A DNA stretch of 64,000 bases from Candidatus Wallbacteria bacterium (lineage in GTDB: Bacteria; Muiribacteriota; JAQTZZ01), in contig JAQTZZ010000003.1 in assembly GCA_028687545.1 (NCBI GenBank), positions 62,001 through 126,000 of the forward strand, in the 5' to 3' direction. The notes beneath the pieces were generated by a model. The model had not been told where the DNA came from and ran no database searches. It saw nothing but the letters and a program-made list of their open reading frames with translations. The position numbers and the translations under genes were made by a program. Numbering within the stretch: the stretch's first letter is position 1; each line of letters opens with the position of its first letter. Shown here piece by piece: positions 9,328-18,605 of the stretch.

Positions 9328-10011
9328 TTACTTTTCCGAACTATCCCAGATGCTTTTATCGCTGTCGCGGGATTTATCTGAGAAATATGATTCTTTGCTT
9401 TCGAGCTGCACATAATTGAGCATCTGACTGTCAAAGGAAGAAGTTTCCTTGACCTCGTAGTAAAGGTCTTTCTGATAACCGGGATCGACAAAATCAAAGA
9501 AGACGATTTCGCCTTTCTGGTCATAGATCTTGAGAATGCATTTCAGGTATTTTTTGATGGAAATATAACGGTAATTGGTTCCAAACCAGAGATATTCCTG
9601 AGTGATTTCCCCTGCTTCAGAGAGTTCCAGCTCAACGAATCCGTCCAGCCTGTATTTTTGAATTGTCTCAGCCCTTCTTTTTTTGTCATGCGGAATGTCG
9701 TGGGCCGAATCCAGAGAGGTCAGGTCCAGGATCTCGGAACTGGAAAACACGATTTCGCCGGTGATGCCTGCTTCGATTGTACCGTCCAGAAAGACAACCC
9801 CTTTCGGACTCTGCCGGTTGAACTTGGTGAGTCCGAGCCGTTTGACGCCGGGATTCTGGGTGGTGATGAAGTAAGTCAGGTCAGTTAAAGCTTCCTGAGG
9901 GTAGCAGTAGCGGATCATCTTTCCGTAAAGCCGCCATTCGGCGTTCTGATATGGGAAACACCAGGCCGAGGTCGCGAGCAGCATGATTATGAAAAAAAAT
10001 GGTTTCATCAT
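9328..10011 (-). CDS. Exported protein of unknown function
   Basis: A 227-residue protein with an N-terminal signal peptide (MMKPFFFIIMLLATSAWC) and a soluble, mostly beta-strand remainder containing phrases such as GVVFLDGTIEAGITGEIVFS and FVELELSEAGEITQEYLWFG. The cysteine near residue 18 does not sit in a good lipobox, so I read it as an ordinary signal peptide. It overlaps the glycosyltransferase gene upstream by 4 bases (TGATG), so the two are coupled. I do not recognise the family. Confidence 0.65.
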   Translation of the reverse strand: MMKPFFFIIMLLATSAWCFPYQNAEWRLYGKMIRYCYPQEALTDLTYFITTQNPGVKRLGLTKFNRQSPKGVVFLDGTIEAGITGEIVFSSSEILDLTSLDSAHDIPHDKKRRAETIQKYRLDGFVELELSEAGEITQEYLWFGTNYRYISIKKYLKCILKIYDQKGEIVFFDFVDPGYQKDLYYEVKETSSFDSQMLNYVQLESKESYFSDKSRDSDKSIWDSSEK

Positions 10012-10730
10012 TTTATTCTACCTCCTGAAGTGAAGTGATGTTTCAGCCTGGCCTTTACAAGATGAAAGATCCCCAGACCGAAATTGATGCAGAAATCTGA
10101 GATCAGCGGCCTGGACCTGTAAAAATTGATCCTGTTCCGGCCGATGTTCTCGAATTTTTTTCCGTGCAGATTGCAGATGTAGACTATTTCGCTGGCGATG
10201 CTGTAACGGATCCCTACCAGGTTGCTGAGGATCAGTTCCAGAGCATGGCGATTCATGATCCTGAGGCCTGATTCGATATCGCGGATTTTTACTCCGAGCA
10301 GGATAGTGGCGATCAGGCTCAGAATCCGGTTGCCGGTTTTCTGCCAGAGCGGATAGAGTTGAAATTCTCTGGAAACGATCAGTACATCCAGGTCTTTTTT
10401 TTTAAACCTGTCCATATACTGCGGAAGCATTTTCAGGTTGTGCTGTCCGTCAGCATCCAGGGTTACCACAGGAAATTGTGATTCTGCATAGTTGAGGGCC
10501 CGGGCCAGCCCCTTTTTCAGAGCAGAGGAAAGTCCAAGATTCGTCCTGTGCTCCAGGATCTCGATTGAAGTACTGCCGGCTGCGAAATTGCTGAGCAGCC
10601 GCCCGCTCATGTCAGTGGAACCGTCGTTCACGAAAATTGCCCGGTCCTGATCAGAGAACACTGTCTGAAATTCCGAGAAAAATGCAGGAAGGTATGCTTC
10701 CTCGTTATAAACTGGGATGACGTAAAGCAT
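10008..10730 (-). CDS. Family 2 glycosyltransferase (DPM1/GtrB-like)
   Basis: A 240-residue GT-A glycosyltransferase of the dolichyl- or undecaprenyl-phosphate sugar synthase type. It starts LYVIPVYNEEAYLPAFFSEF and carries FVNDGSTDMSG and the metal-binding motif VTLDADGQHN near residue 92. A late basic stretch, including RSRPLISDF, fits a membrane-apposed C-terminus. There are no C-terminal transmembrane helices, unlike GtrB. It is the first gene of a two-gene unit with the exported protein at 9328. Confidence 0.87.
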   Translation of the reverse strand: MLYVIPVYNEEAYLPAFFSEFQTVFSDQDRAIFVNDGSTDMSGRLLSNFAAGSTSIEILEHRTNLGLSSALKKGLARALNYAESQFPVVTLDADGQHNLKMLPQYMDRFKKKDLDVLIVSREFQLYPLWQKTGNRILSLIATILLGVKIRDIESGLRIMNRHALELILSNLVGIRYSIASEIVYICNLHGKKFENIGRNRINFYRSRPLISDFCINFGLGIFHLVKARLKHHFTSGGRIK

Positions 10731-10770
10731 GTTTTAGATAATTACCTGCTAAATAATATTGCTGGATTGC

Positions 10771-10850
10771 GGTTTGCGGTTTGTAAGTTCATAAGTTGGT
10801 AAGTTCTAGCAGGTTTTCCTCCAACTTATAAACTTACAATCTTATAAACC
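10771..10850. repeat. Palindromic element with 17-bp arms
   Basis: The arm at 10783-10799 (GTAAGTTCATAAGTTGG) is repeated inverted at 10821-10837 with one mismatch. The pairing extends imperfectly outward to GGTTT at 10771 and AAACC at 10850. The loop is 21 bases. The element sits between the rny 3' end and the glycosyltransferase start, and a single-arm relative lies at 4196-4232. It looks like a small mobile palindromic (MITE- or REP-like) sequence. Confidence 0.55.
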
Positions 10851-10851
10851 T

Positions 10852-10887
10852 AAAGGCGCCGAAAAACGAGCGCAGTCCAGCGCCTTT
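10852..10887 (-). terminator. Possible rny terminator hairpin
   Basis: Arms AAAGGCGC (10852-10859) and GCGCCTTT (10880-10887) pair over 8 bp with a 20-base loop, directly after the rny stop codon. On the minus strand the second arm ends in TTT and is then interrupted by AGG, so the U tract is weak. Confidence 0.45.
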
Positions 10888-10895
10888 TGTTCCAA

Positions 10896-12434
10896 CTATC
10901 TCGCATACTCCGTCGAGCGGATTTCCCGGACGACTACGACCTTGATCTCACCAGGGTATTCCAGCGATTCCTCGACTTTTTTTGAGATATCCCGGGCCAG
11001 CTTATAGGTCAGATTGTCATCGATCTCCTCGGGTTTGACGATCACCCGGAGTTCTCTGCCGGCCTGAATCGCGTATGTCTTGTCGACACCAGGAAAGCTC
11101 GAGGCTACATTTTCCAGTTCCTGCAGCCGCTTAATATAGGCTTCGATGCTTTCATGCCTGGCTCCGTATCTGGCTGCAGAGATGGCGTCTGCAGTGGCTA
11201 CGAGCACTGCTTCTATGGTCTGCGGTTTTTCTTCCTCATGATGAGCGAGGATCGCATTGATCACAGGCTCCTTTTCACCGTTCCTCTTTGCCATTTCCGC
11301 TCCCAGCTGGGTATGTGTGCCTTCAATTTCATGGTCAATGGCCTTGCCGATGTCGTGGAGCAGCCCGGCCCGCTTGGCAAGCGTCACGTCGCATTTGAGC
11401 TCCGCAGCCATGGCTGCGGCGAGAGTGGCGACTTCCAGGGAATGGGCCAGCACGTTCTGGCCATAGCTGGTACGATAATGCAGCCGCCCCAGCGCTTTGA
11501 CGATCTCCGCGGATACTTTCACGCCCATTGATTCAGCGGCTTCATTTCCCTTTTCCTTGATCTTTTCCTCGATCTCCTTCTCAACTTTCTGAACCATTTC
11601 TTCAATTCTGGCTGGATGGATCCTGCCGTCAGCCACCAGGCGCTCCAGCACGATGCGGGCTATTTCTCTGCGGATGTTGTTAAAGCCGGAAATGACGACT
11701 GCCTCAGGAGTGTCGTCGATGATGATGTTGACTCCGAGCAGGGATTCCAGGGTACGGATGTTGCGGCCTTCCCTGCCGATGATCCTTCCCTTCATTTCAT
11801 CGTTGGGGAGGGGTACCACTGATACAGTGGTGTCGTTGGCATGATCGACCGCCACTTTCTGGATGGCAATGGAAACGATATCTTTGGCCTTTTTATCGGC
11901 CGTGTCCTTGATTTCCTCTTCACCTTTCCTGATCCGGACCGCTATTTCCAGTTCCAGATCCTTTTCCACTTCTTTCAGAAGAATATCCTTGGCCTGTTCT
12001 GCGGACAGATTCGCGATTTTTTCCAGCCTGTTTTTCCAGGCTGCCAGGACTTCTTCTGTCTGCTGTTCGCGTTCCTTGATTTTGTTATCGCGTTCTTTCA
12101 GGGTGACGCCCAGCTTTTCCTGTTCCTCAGTACGCTTATCCAATTTTTCTTCCCGCTGGATGATACGTGTTTCCAGACGGGAAAGTTCGGTTTTCTTGTC
12201 CCTTGTTTCTTTTTCGAATTTTCTTTCCAGGTCCTTCCTTACATTGATCCTTAATTCCTTGATCTCAAGGTCGGCCTTCTGCTTCAGCACATCGATATCT
12301 TTGTCGGCTTCAGCTTTGATTTGCAGGGCGGTCTGTGTTGCCTGTTTGATCTTTTTGTGGTTGATTACAGGGTACAAAGCGCATGCAACGACAATCCCGA
12401 TGACGAATGCTAAAATGGCGTAAGATAGCGTCAA
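10896..12434 (-). CDS. rny: Ribonuclease Y
   Basis: Membrane-anchored endoribonuclease that starts mRNA decay, 512 residues, the usual length. Order of parts: an N-terminal membrane helix (YAILAFVIGIVVACALYPVI), a long charged coiled coil to about residue 190, a KH RNA-binding domain with GRIIGREGRNIRTLE, and an HD phosphohydrolase domain with LLHDIGKAIDHE and a further HH pair (AHHEEE). The start is a TTG at 12434, well supported by AGGAGGT 5 bases upstream, and no ATG fits. It is transcribed alone from the spacer shared with the protease gene. Confidence 0.95.
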   Translation of the reverse strand: MTLSYAILAFVIGIVVACALYPVINHKKIKQATQTALQIKAEADKDIDVLKQKADLEIKELRINVRKDLERKFEKETRDKKTELSRLETRIIQREEKLDKRTEEQEKLGVTLKERDNKIKEREQQTEEVLAAWKNRLEKIANLSAEQAKDILLKEVEKDLELEIAVRIRKGEEEIKDTADKKAKDIVSIAIQKVAVDHANDTTVSVVPLPNDEMKGRIIGREGRNIRTLESLLGVNIIIDDTPEAVVISGFNNIRREIARIVLERLVADGRIHPARIEEMVQKVEKEIEEKIKEKGNEAAESMGVKVSAEIVKALGRLHYRTSYGQNVLAHSLEVATLAAAMAAELKCDVTLAKRAGLLHDIGKAIDHEIEGTHTQLGAEMAKRNGEKEPVINAILAHHEEEKPQTIEAVLVATADAISAARYGARHESIEAYIKRLQELENVASSFPGVDKTYAIQAGRELRVIVKPEEIDDNLTYKLARDISKKVEESLEYPGEIKVVVVREIRSTEYAR

Positions 12435-12810
12435 AGAGCACCTCCTATATTTTTAAGGCAAGAGTTTCTAAATACAAAAAAATGGCACTGTGGAATATGA
12501 GAAAACAGACATTTTTCGTACTGAGAAGCTCTATGCCGCGTCTACTACGGCCTGTGAGAATTGTACCAGTCACCATCGTCACTGTCAATCCGGAAGGAAC
12601 ATTTTTTCCTGACTGATGCAATCTATTGAGCTTTTACCTGGCCAAAGAAGCATTGAAAATTGCGAAAGCGGCCAGTAGAATGGAATTCGTTGGACAGTTA
12701 AAGATCAATAATGCTTGCCTATTCCCTTCCGGCTTTGTATAATGAATTTCAGCAAAAACCGTGGACTGCGGGTCTCATTAAAAAAACAGGGGAAGTTACC
12801 GGAGGTAGGA
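12435..12810. other. Divergent spacer between rny and the metalloprotease gene
   Basis: A 376-base gap. It holds the rny ribosome site (AGGAGGT, minus strand) at its left edge, and a strong plus-strand promoter and the GGAGGT ribosome site of the protease gene at its right edge. The 200-odd bases between them show no convincing gene; the one small plus-strand frame reaching 12616 lacks a ribosome site and family features. Confidence 0.6.
12715..12743 (+). promoter_or_regulatory. Sigma-70 type promoter for the metalloprotease gene
   Basis: TTGCCT (12715-12720), a 17-base spacer and a perfect TATAAT (12738-12743). Transcription would start near 12750 and give a leader of about 60 bases. Confidence 0.7.
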
Positions 12811-15800
12811 ATGAGAACCGCATTTATTTTCGTTTTCTTTTGTATTTCAGCTTATGCCATGCCTGCTGCCCTGCTCGATCAGGCTAATCTGCAGAATGGT
12901 CCTTATTACCTTGATGGCACAGACATGTTCCTGACCGAAGCCGCCCAGTTTTTCCAACTGCACGGCAAAGAGGATTTGTCCCTGCTTCAGCACAAGCCGA
13001 TCAAGACCCAGATCGGCGGTAAAGAACAGTTCTGGTCCATGAACATCTCCACCAAACAGTTCGAGAAGATCAACGCCACTCTGAGAGCTGTAACAGCCCA
13101 TGCGTATATTTATGTGGAGGAAGGACAGACCGTTTCTGACCAGACGATCACCAGATTCTCTTCCGAATTTGACAATAACATCTATCCGAATGACCACAAG
13201 TATTATGGCAGCGAATGGAATCCCGGCATAGACTTTGACGAGCGGGTTACCATGTTTTTCCTGGACATCAAGGATGGATACGATCCCCAGACTTCACCCG
13301 GCTTCGTGGCTGGCTATTACTTTCCTATGAACGAGTATTCCACCAAGACCTTCGAATATTCCAACGAACGCGAAATGCTCTATATAGACACCAATCCTGC
13401 GACTCCTTCCAGCAAAATGACTTATTCGGTGATTGCCCATGAATTCCAGCATATGATTCACTGGAACGTGGACCCCAGGGAAGAAGTCTGGCTCAACGAA
13501 TCCTGCGCCCAGCTCGCCATGAAAACCTGTGGATACGAACATCCCAATCAGATCTTCGCCTATATCCTGAATCCCAAGCTCTCCCTTCCGGCCTGGGATA
13601 AAAAAGTAATGCTGGAAAACTATGGGGCAGTCTATCTCTGGAATTATTACCTGGCCTCCAAGTTCAGTTCCCCTGATTATGAGAATTTTACCCTGAAGCT
13701 GGTCGCCAACCAGAAGCACGGACTGGACAGCGTCAGCGATACACTGGCCCAGATCGGGGTGACAGAAGACCTGACCAAGATTTTTGCAGACTGGGCTGTA
13801 GCCAACATCATCAACAGCAGGGGTTCGGATTATGGATACGACAGTACGATGGGCATGAAGCTCCACCCCACTAAAACTTATGTTGCTGACACCGGCGACT
13901 GGGTTTCGGACAAAGTGCTCAAGTTCAGCGCAGATTATCTGCAGTTCTCATACAATGTGCCGTTCCTGCCCCTTTTCCCGACCCTGATCGACAAGATCAC
14001 TGTGCGTTCCGACAAGGCAGGCGTTGTGGTCTGGGGAGTCAACGGCTGGCAGACCCCGATTTCGGAGTATCTGCCGCCGGATTCCACACTGGATGACGGA
14101 CGGATCAAGACTGCGCTCAAGTCAAGAAGCGGTAAATTCGAGGCAGATCTCGGGCCTTTCAAGATTCTTTCCAAGCAGGAAGTCAAGCAGCTTAACTTTG
14201 TTTTCCGCTATGAAGACGGCACATTGAGCCAGGAATATACTGTGCCGGTCACCTCGATCGACATGACCAAGGAGAATCAAAACACTCTCAAGCTCAGTTT
14301 CGATGGGAGTTCCTGGTTTTTCAGCAAGACTTTCCAGCTTTATCTGGTCAAATTCGATTCCAGGAATCTGGAATCCACTCTCAAGATCGATAAACTGACC
14401 CTGGGCTCTGACAATAAACTGACAGTGCAGGTCGATGATTACGGTACTCTGTTCGATACAGTGATCCTGATTCCGATCAACACCACAGACAGTTCTTCGC
14501 TATCCTACAAGTACAAGGCCGAACTGTTGACTTCCCCCAAAAGCGCTCTCCATGATGTGCATGTGCTGAAATCACTGCAGGCCAGGGCTCTGGAAAAGCT
14601 TAATCATCAGGATATAGACTCCTATCTGCAGTACCTGGACAGAATCGAAGCAGTGACTGCTGTTGCCGGAGAACGGATATTCAGGGAATCAACAAAACCG
14701 GAAACGACGCAGACGCAGCTGAAATCCGACGAGCAGGACACTTCTCATGATAATCTTGGTTACCTGGTGAGCAAAAAACAGGAAATCATCGACGGGCTGA
14801 CCCATCTGAAGATAGACCCGGTATACTTGGAAGGACAGATCAAGCAGATGCTTCAGCTTCTTGAGATCAACCTCCATTTCCCGCATATTCCATTCCCCAA
14901 CGGATTAGCTCTCAGGGATTACAACGAGGAAGCTGCCAAGGCTTATCTTGCTCAGCTGACCCAACTTGGGCCACAGGGTGTGCAGGCATCAGACCTGGAA
15001 CTGCTGAGACGGCTGACTCTGGGCGAGAACTTTGTGGAGCAGAGCTATGACAAAAGCCTGCTGCTCGCCGAAGACGCAACACTCTCCCTGTTTCGCCTGA
15101 TCCTTCTCTTCGCCCACAGCACTGATATTGTAAGCCTTGCTCTTGATGGTGCCACCAACCTTCCTCTGATCGGTCCATACGCTGAGACAATCAAGTTCAA
15201 GCTGATTGAGAAGATCACCGTGCTGTTTCAGCGCGTGGTGAGTTACGGCTCCCAGAGCCTGCCTTCGCCATACAGCAGCATTGTCCCCATAGCCTCTGAT
15301 CTGATGGTGAAGGTCTTTTTCAAGGTGATGCACATCGATCCGCAGGGAAGCCCATATGAGGCAGGCTTCATGAAGGAGCTGGCAGTCAAGACCATCGGAA
15401 AATATGTGCTTTCCTCGCTTCCAGTGATCGGCTATGTCCCGCTGACGCAGAATAATGTGGACCTGGGTGTGAACCTGGTCAATCAGAAGGAGTTCAGCCT
15501 GAGTCAGAAAGACGCTCTGGCAAAGGTCTGGGAAGGGGACAGCTCGATACTTGGCATTATGAACAAGCGGGTTGACGGTGTTCTCTCCACCTGCGACAGG
15601 GATAGACAGTTATCAGGTATCGCCAATGCCGTATCCGATGTGACAGCTATCACCAGCGCCATCGATCCGACAGTGATTTCCAAAGTGCTCACAATAGCGG
15701 GTAAGGTCGCGAGCGGCGGGTTCCTGGTTCATGCAATCGGCACTTCGGGATGTGGCTATTATAAAGAACTTCCTGATTTTACCGTTCAAGCCGTGAATAA

Positions 15801-16611
15801 AAGCTTTTTCCCGGACAGGGAGTGCATGCCTGAGAAGGTGAAATCTCCATATCTTTATAAAGAGAACTCGCTGGCTCCGCTGCTTGCCAGTTCGGCTCAG
15901 ACCCTGATTTCCAAGTATCTGGATCGGCTGGAACGGGTGAAAAATGCTGCAGTGAAACAGGATGCAGCTCAGATGAAGCTCTGCCTGCCTTCATTCCTGG
16001 AATCAGACACGGATCTGAACAGGGCAGAAGAGAGCGTCACCCAGATCCTGGGTTCGAAAATTCGACAGGGTCAAGACAGCAGGGCGGAAGAGATGCTGAC
16101 CGAGATCCAGAATCAGGACCTCAACCGGGCAAATTTCTTTGCTGAACTGATTGCCCAGGATTACCTCGCAGCCCATAAGTATGACAACAAGGAAATCCTG
16201 AACAAGCTTGAGCAGCTGGCAGGAATTATCAAAAACGCCTATCAGAATTTCGGAAGCCAGCTGAACAGCTATTTCTCAGGTTCTGTCTCTACTCCTCCAC
16301 TCATTGTTGTCACTCAGCTGAGTGAACTGAGGGAGATCGAAGCTGGGAAATCCCTGGAACTGAAGCTGACACTCAGCAATGTCGGATCTGATTCCACCGG
16401 GAATTTCAAGTTTGACATCTATCAGCCGGAAAATTTAGAAATCAGCCAGAGCTCTTGGGATCTCAACCTCTCGCAGGGGGAGGAGCGAGATCTGACGGTA
16501 AGAGTCAACGCAAAGGGCGACGGTTATAAAGGGCTTACATCCATAGGTTACGGTGTCAGCGGAAACTGCGTGCCTGGCAGCAACGGCAGCATCTGGATCA
16601 AAGTGAAGTAA
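12811..16611 (+). CDS. Large secreted M30-like zinc metalloprotease
   Basis: A secreted protein of 1266 residues with a signal peptide (MRTAFIFVFFCISAYA). A peptidase domain follows, with HEFQH at residues 210-214 and a third zinc ligand E230 in EVWLNES. The HExxH plus WLNE arrangement and the FVAGYYFPMNEY phrase upstream resemble the M30 (hyicolysin) gluzincins. The middle 800 residues are helical and unrecognised. The last 110 residues form a CARDB-like beta-sandwich (GKSLELKLTLSNVGSD). The start is fixed by GGAGGT 4 bases before the ATG and by the signal peptide; an in-frame ATG at 12715 lies inside the promoter. It is monocistronic and ends at a strong terminator. Substrate unknown. Confidence 0.8.
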   Translation: MRTAFIFVFFCISAYAMPAALLDQANLQNGPYYLDGTDMFLTEAAQFFQLHGKEDLSLLQHKPIKTQIGGKEQFWSMNISTKQFEKINATLRAVTAHAYIYVEEGQTVSDQTITRFSSEFDNNIYPNDHKYYGSEWNPGIDFDERVTMFFLDIKDGYDPQTSPGFVAGYYFPMNEYSTKTFEYSNEREMLYIDTNPATPSSKMTYSVIAHEFQHMIHWNVDPREEVWLNESCAQLAMKTCGYEHPNQIFAYILNPKLSLPAWDKKVMLENYGAVYLWNYYLASKFSSPDYENFTLKLVANQKHGLDSVSDTLAQIGVTEDLTKIFADWAVANIINSRGSDYGYDSTMGMKLHPTKTYVADTGDWVSDKVLKFSADYLQFSYNVPFLPLFPTLIDKITVRSDKAGVVVWGVNGWQTPISEYLPPDSTLDDGRIKTALKSRSGKFEADLGPFKILSKQEVKQLNFVFRYEDGTLSQEYTVPVTSIDMTKENQNTLKLSFDGSSWFFSKTFQLYLVKFDSRNLESTLKIDKLTLGSDNKLTVQVDDYGTLFDTVILIPINTTDSSSLSYKYKAELLTSPKSALHDVHVLKSLQARALEKLNHQDIDSYLQYLDRIEAVTAVAGERIFRESTKPETTQTQLKSDEQDTSHDNLGYLVSKKQEIIDGLTHLKIDPVYLEGQIKQMLQLLEINLHFPHIPFPNGLALRDYNEEAAKAYLAQLTQLGPQGVQASDLELLRRLTLGENFVEQSYDKSLLLAEDATLSLFRLILLFAHSTDIVSLALDGATNLPLIGPYAETIKFKLIEKITVLFQRVVSYGSQSLPSPYSSIVPIASDLMVKVFFKVMHIDPQGSPYEAGFMKELAVKTIGKYVLSSLPVIGYVPLTQNNVDLGVNLVNQKEFSLSQKDALAKVWEGDSSILGIMNKRVDGVLSTCDRDRQLSGIANAVSDVTAITSAIDPTVISKVLTIAGKVASGGFLVHAIGTSGCGYYKELPDFTVQAVNKSFFPDRECMPEKVKSPYLYKENSLAPLLASSAQTLISKYLDRLERVKNAAVKQDAAQMKLCLPSFLESDTDLNRAEESVTQILGSKIRQGQDSRAEEMLTEIQNQDLNRANFFAELIAQDYLAAHKYDNKEILNKLEQLAGIIKNAYQNFGSQLNSYFSGSVSTPPLIVVTQLSELREIEAGKSLELKLTLSNVGSDSTGNFKFDIYQPENLEISQSSWDLNLSQGEERDLTVRVNAKGDGYKGLTSIGYGVSGNCVPGSNGSIWIKVK

Positions 16612-16636
16612 CCGTTTTAACAGTAAGACAAGTCAA

Positions 16637-16660
16637 GGGCAGCTCAGGGCTGCCCTTTTT
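16637..16660 (+). terminator. Terminator of the metalloprotease gene
   Basis: GGGCAGC (16637-16643), loop TCAGG, GCTGCCC (16649-16655), then TTTTT. The hairpin includes the last codons and the stop of the opposite-strand HTH gene. Confidence 0.8.
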
Positions 16661-16865
16661 CTTCAGGTTTGTATTCAATGATGTCGCCAGGCTGGCACTG
16701 CAGGGCCTCGCACATCCCTTCCAGAGTTGAGAGCTTGACAACCTTGATTTTGCCTGTCTTGAAATTGGACAGGTTCACGATGGAGATCCCGAGTTTTTCC
16801 GAAAGTTCTGTCAGTTTCATCTTCTTTTTGGCTAATTCAACGTCGAGCCTGATGATTATAGGCAT
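16644..16865 (-). CDS. Small Cro/CI-type HTH regulator (YozG-like)
   Basis: A 73-residue DNA-binding protein that is little more than one helix-turn-helix: KKMKLTELSEKLGISIVNLSNFKTGKIKVVKLSTLEGMCEALQ is split between helices 1-5, and the tail QPGDIIEY is typical of the YozG/Xre_3 family. It is the last gene of the minus-strand ABC operon, 16 bases after the permease, so it may regulate that operon. Its stop codon lies in the loop of the terminator of the convergent protease gene. Confidence 0.85.
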   Translation of the reverse strand: MPIIIRLDVELAKKKMKLTELSEKLGISIVNLSNFKTGKIKVVKLSTLEGMCEALQCQPGDIIEYKPEEKGQP

Positions 16866-16881
16866 GTTTTTCTCCAGTTTT

Positions 16882-17703
16882 TCATCCCAACAGCTCCGAT
16901 TGCTCCATTTTCTTTGAAAGAACCAGCACTGACAACAAATACAGGAACAGAGTCAGGCATGCCAGATAGGCCAGTGCAGTGAAAAAAAACTGAACTTCCC
17001 CGTTGCCGAAAGCAAACTCGTTCTCCAGAATTTTGAGCTTTGCCGTGAAGTAGCTCCAGTCAGGAAATGCATAATAAAGCAGGGCAAAAATTGATTTGAA
17101 TCCTACTGCGATAGCTTTGAGGATTCCGGTCCAGATCGAAGCCTTGTATCCGGCATAGAGATATCCCTGGACAAATGTCTGTTCGCCAATGAAAAACCAG
17201 CAGGCGAACCCTGAATAGGTGCCGATCAGGAGTGTAGCCAGTAAAAGCAGTGCAATTTTGGAAAGATCGAGTATGAAACGTAAGAATTCGGCTGCAGGCA
17301 GGCCTATTCCAAGGTCAAGACCAAGATAAAGCGAGCTGAAAACCAGGATCAGAAAATTTATCAGAAACAAAATTCCCGTCACTGCAGCCACGGCCAAAAA
17401 CAATGAAAGCACCCAGATTGACGGCTGCACCGGGCGCGTGAAGACAAGGCGCAGGCTTTGATTCACCTGGCCGCGTACCAGCAGCATCAATGAAAAAGTA
17501 GCGACCATGAAAGGAAGAAGATTGATGTAACTTTCAATCACTGCCAGTTTTTCCAGACCTTCCCTGCTGGAAATCTCACTCCTTACCTGGGTCCCGTATA
17601 TGAACAGCATGAGCACAAATATGGCAATCACAAGGCTGATCGTATCCCTGGAACGGAGGAGATATCTGAGATCATAAATCACCTGTTCTCTGATCTGCTT
17701 CAT
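16882..17703 (-). CDS. ABC-2 type transporter permease
   Basis: A 273-residue membrane protein with six predicted helices. A cytoplasmic N-terminus (MKQIREQVIYDLRYLLRSRD) leads into the first helix, and the rest alternates hydrophobic stretches such as ILFLINFLILVFSSLYLGL and ALAYLACLTLFLYLLSVLVL. Together with the ATPase gene, which overlaps it by 4 bases, it forms an ABC exporter or a membrane-acting ABC complex of the NosY/GldF type. In NosDFY-like systems such pairs act with exported proteins, so the thioredoxin upstream may be a partner. Substrate unknown. Confidence 0.83.
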   Translation of the reverse strand: MKQIREQVIYDLRYLLRSRDTISLVIAIFVLMLFIYGTQVRSEISSREGLEKLAVIESYINLLPFMVATFSLMLLVRGQVNQSLRLVFTRPVQPSIWVLSLFLAVAAVTGILFLINFLILVFSSLYLGLDLGIGLPAAEFLRFILDLSKIALLLLATLLIGTYSGFACWFFIGEQTFVQGYLYAGYKASIWTGILKAIAVGFKSIFALLYYAFPDWSYFTAKLKILENEFAFGNGEVQFFFTALAYLACLTLFLYLLSVLVLSKKMEQSELLG

Positions 17704-18605
17704 TTATCCTCCCCGAGTACCTGTCGAAATGCATCTTCCAGGCTGCGTCTCTTCAGATGACATTCGTATAACACAACATTTCTGCTGCGGCAGTATTCGG
17801 CGATCTGAGGCAGTCTGGAAGTCTCGAATTCCAGAATCAGCCTGTTCTGAACTCTGGAAACCAGTTCTGCGAACTCAGGGACTTCACAACTTCCGATTTC
17901 AGCAGTATAGCGTTCGATGTCTGTAGACATGAGATTATCCAGAGTGTCCTGCCTGATCACTCTTCCTTTATTGATAATCACCGCCTTTGTGCAGAGCTGT
18001 TCTACTTCGGACAGCATGTGGGAATTCATGATAATGGTTTTGCCTTCCGAAGAGAGTTCCAGCAGGATATCCCGCAGATCCATCAGCATGATCGGGTCCA
18101 GGCCTCGCGATAATTCATCCAGGAAGTAAACTTCGGGATCATTGGCCAGGCAGATCGCTATCCCGAGTCTTTGTTTCATGCCTTTTGAACATTGGCCCAC
18201 TTTGAGCTTTTCAAAATCAGTCAAGCCGACTCTGCCGATCAGCTCCCGGATTTTCTTTTCGTTGCAGTCATTTTTATAGAGACCTGAATAGTAGGTCACA
18301 GTTTCTCTGATGTTAAGAAATTCCGGATAAAGAGGCTCTTCAGGAAGATAGGCCACCCGCTCGAAAACAGGAGCGCCCGGATATGGAGATGAACCAAGCA
18401 GCGAGACTGAGCCTGTAGTGGGTTTGATCAGCCCCAGCATGCAGAGCATGGCTGTAGTCTTGCCTGCTCCGTTGGGGCCGAGCAGCGCGAGAAAATCGCC
18501 TTTTTCCACTGCCAGGTCCACATCTGACAGTGCTTTCAGGTATTTGCTTTTTCCTGTCCGATAGGAAACAGAGAGTTTTTCCGTTCTGACCATTGTTTCC
18601 ATCAT
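17700..18605 (-). CDS. ABC transporter ATP-binding protein
   Basis: A 301-residue ATPase subunit of an ABC-2 exporter (CcmA/NatA group). Walker A is GPNGAGKT at residues 43-50, the signature is CSKGMKQ near 139-145, and Walker B is VYFLDE near 159-164. The D-loop reads LSRGLDP where SGLDP or TSGLDP is common. About 80 residues after the ATPase core form a C-terminal domain. Overlaps of 4 bases with both neighbours place it firmly in the thioredoxin-ATPase-permease-HTH operon. Confidence 0.92.
   Translation of the reverse strand: MMETMVRTEKLSVSYRTGKSKYLKALSDVDLAVEKGDFLALLGPNGAGKTTAMLCMLGLIKPTTGSVSLLGSSPYPGAPVFERVAYLPEEPLYPEFLNIRETVTYYSGLYKNDCNEKKIRELIGRVGLTDFEKLKVGQCSKGMKQRLGIAICLANDPEVYFLDELSRGLDPIMLMDLRDILLELSSEGKTIIMNSHMLSEVEQLCTKAVIINKGRVIRQDTLDNLMSTDIERYTAEIGSCEVPEFAELVSRVQNRLILEFETSRLPQIAEYCRSRNVVLYECHLKRRSLEDAFRQVLGEDK

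Noticed and set aside
12407-12616. Small plus-strand frame in the rny upstream spacer
   Set aside because: It overlaps the rny start, lacks a ribosome site and resembles no family.
12715-12810. Upstream ATG (12715) as protease start
   Set aside because: It lies in the promoter, and the signal peptide begins at the ATG at 12811 just after GGAGGT.
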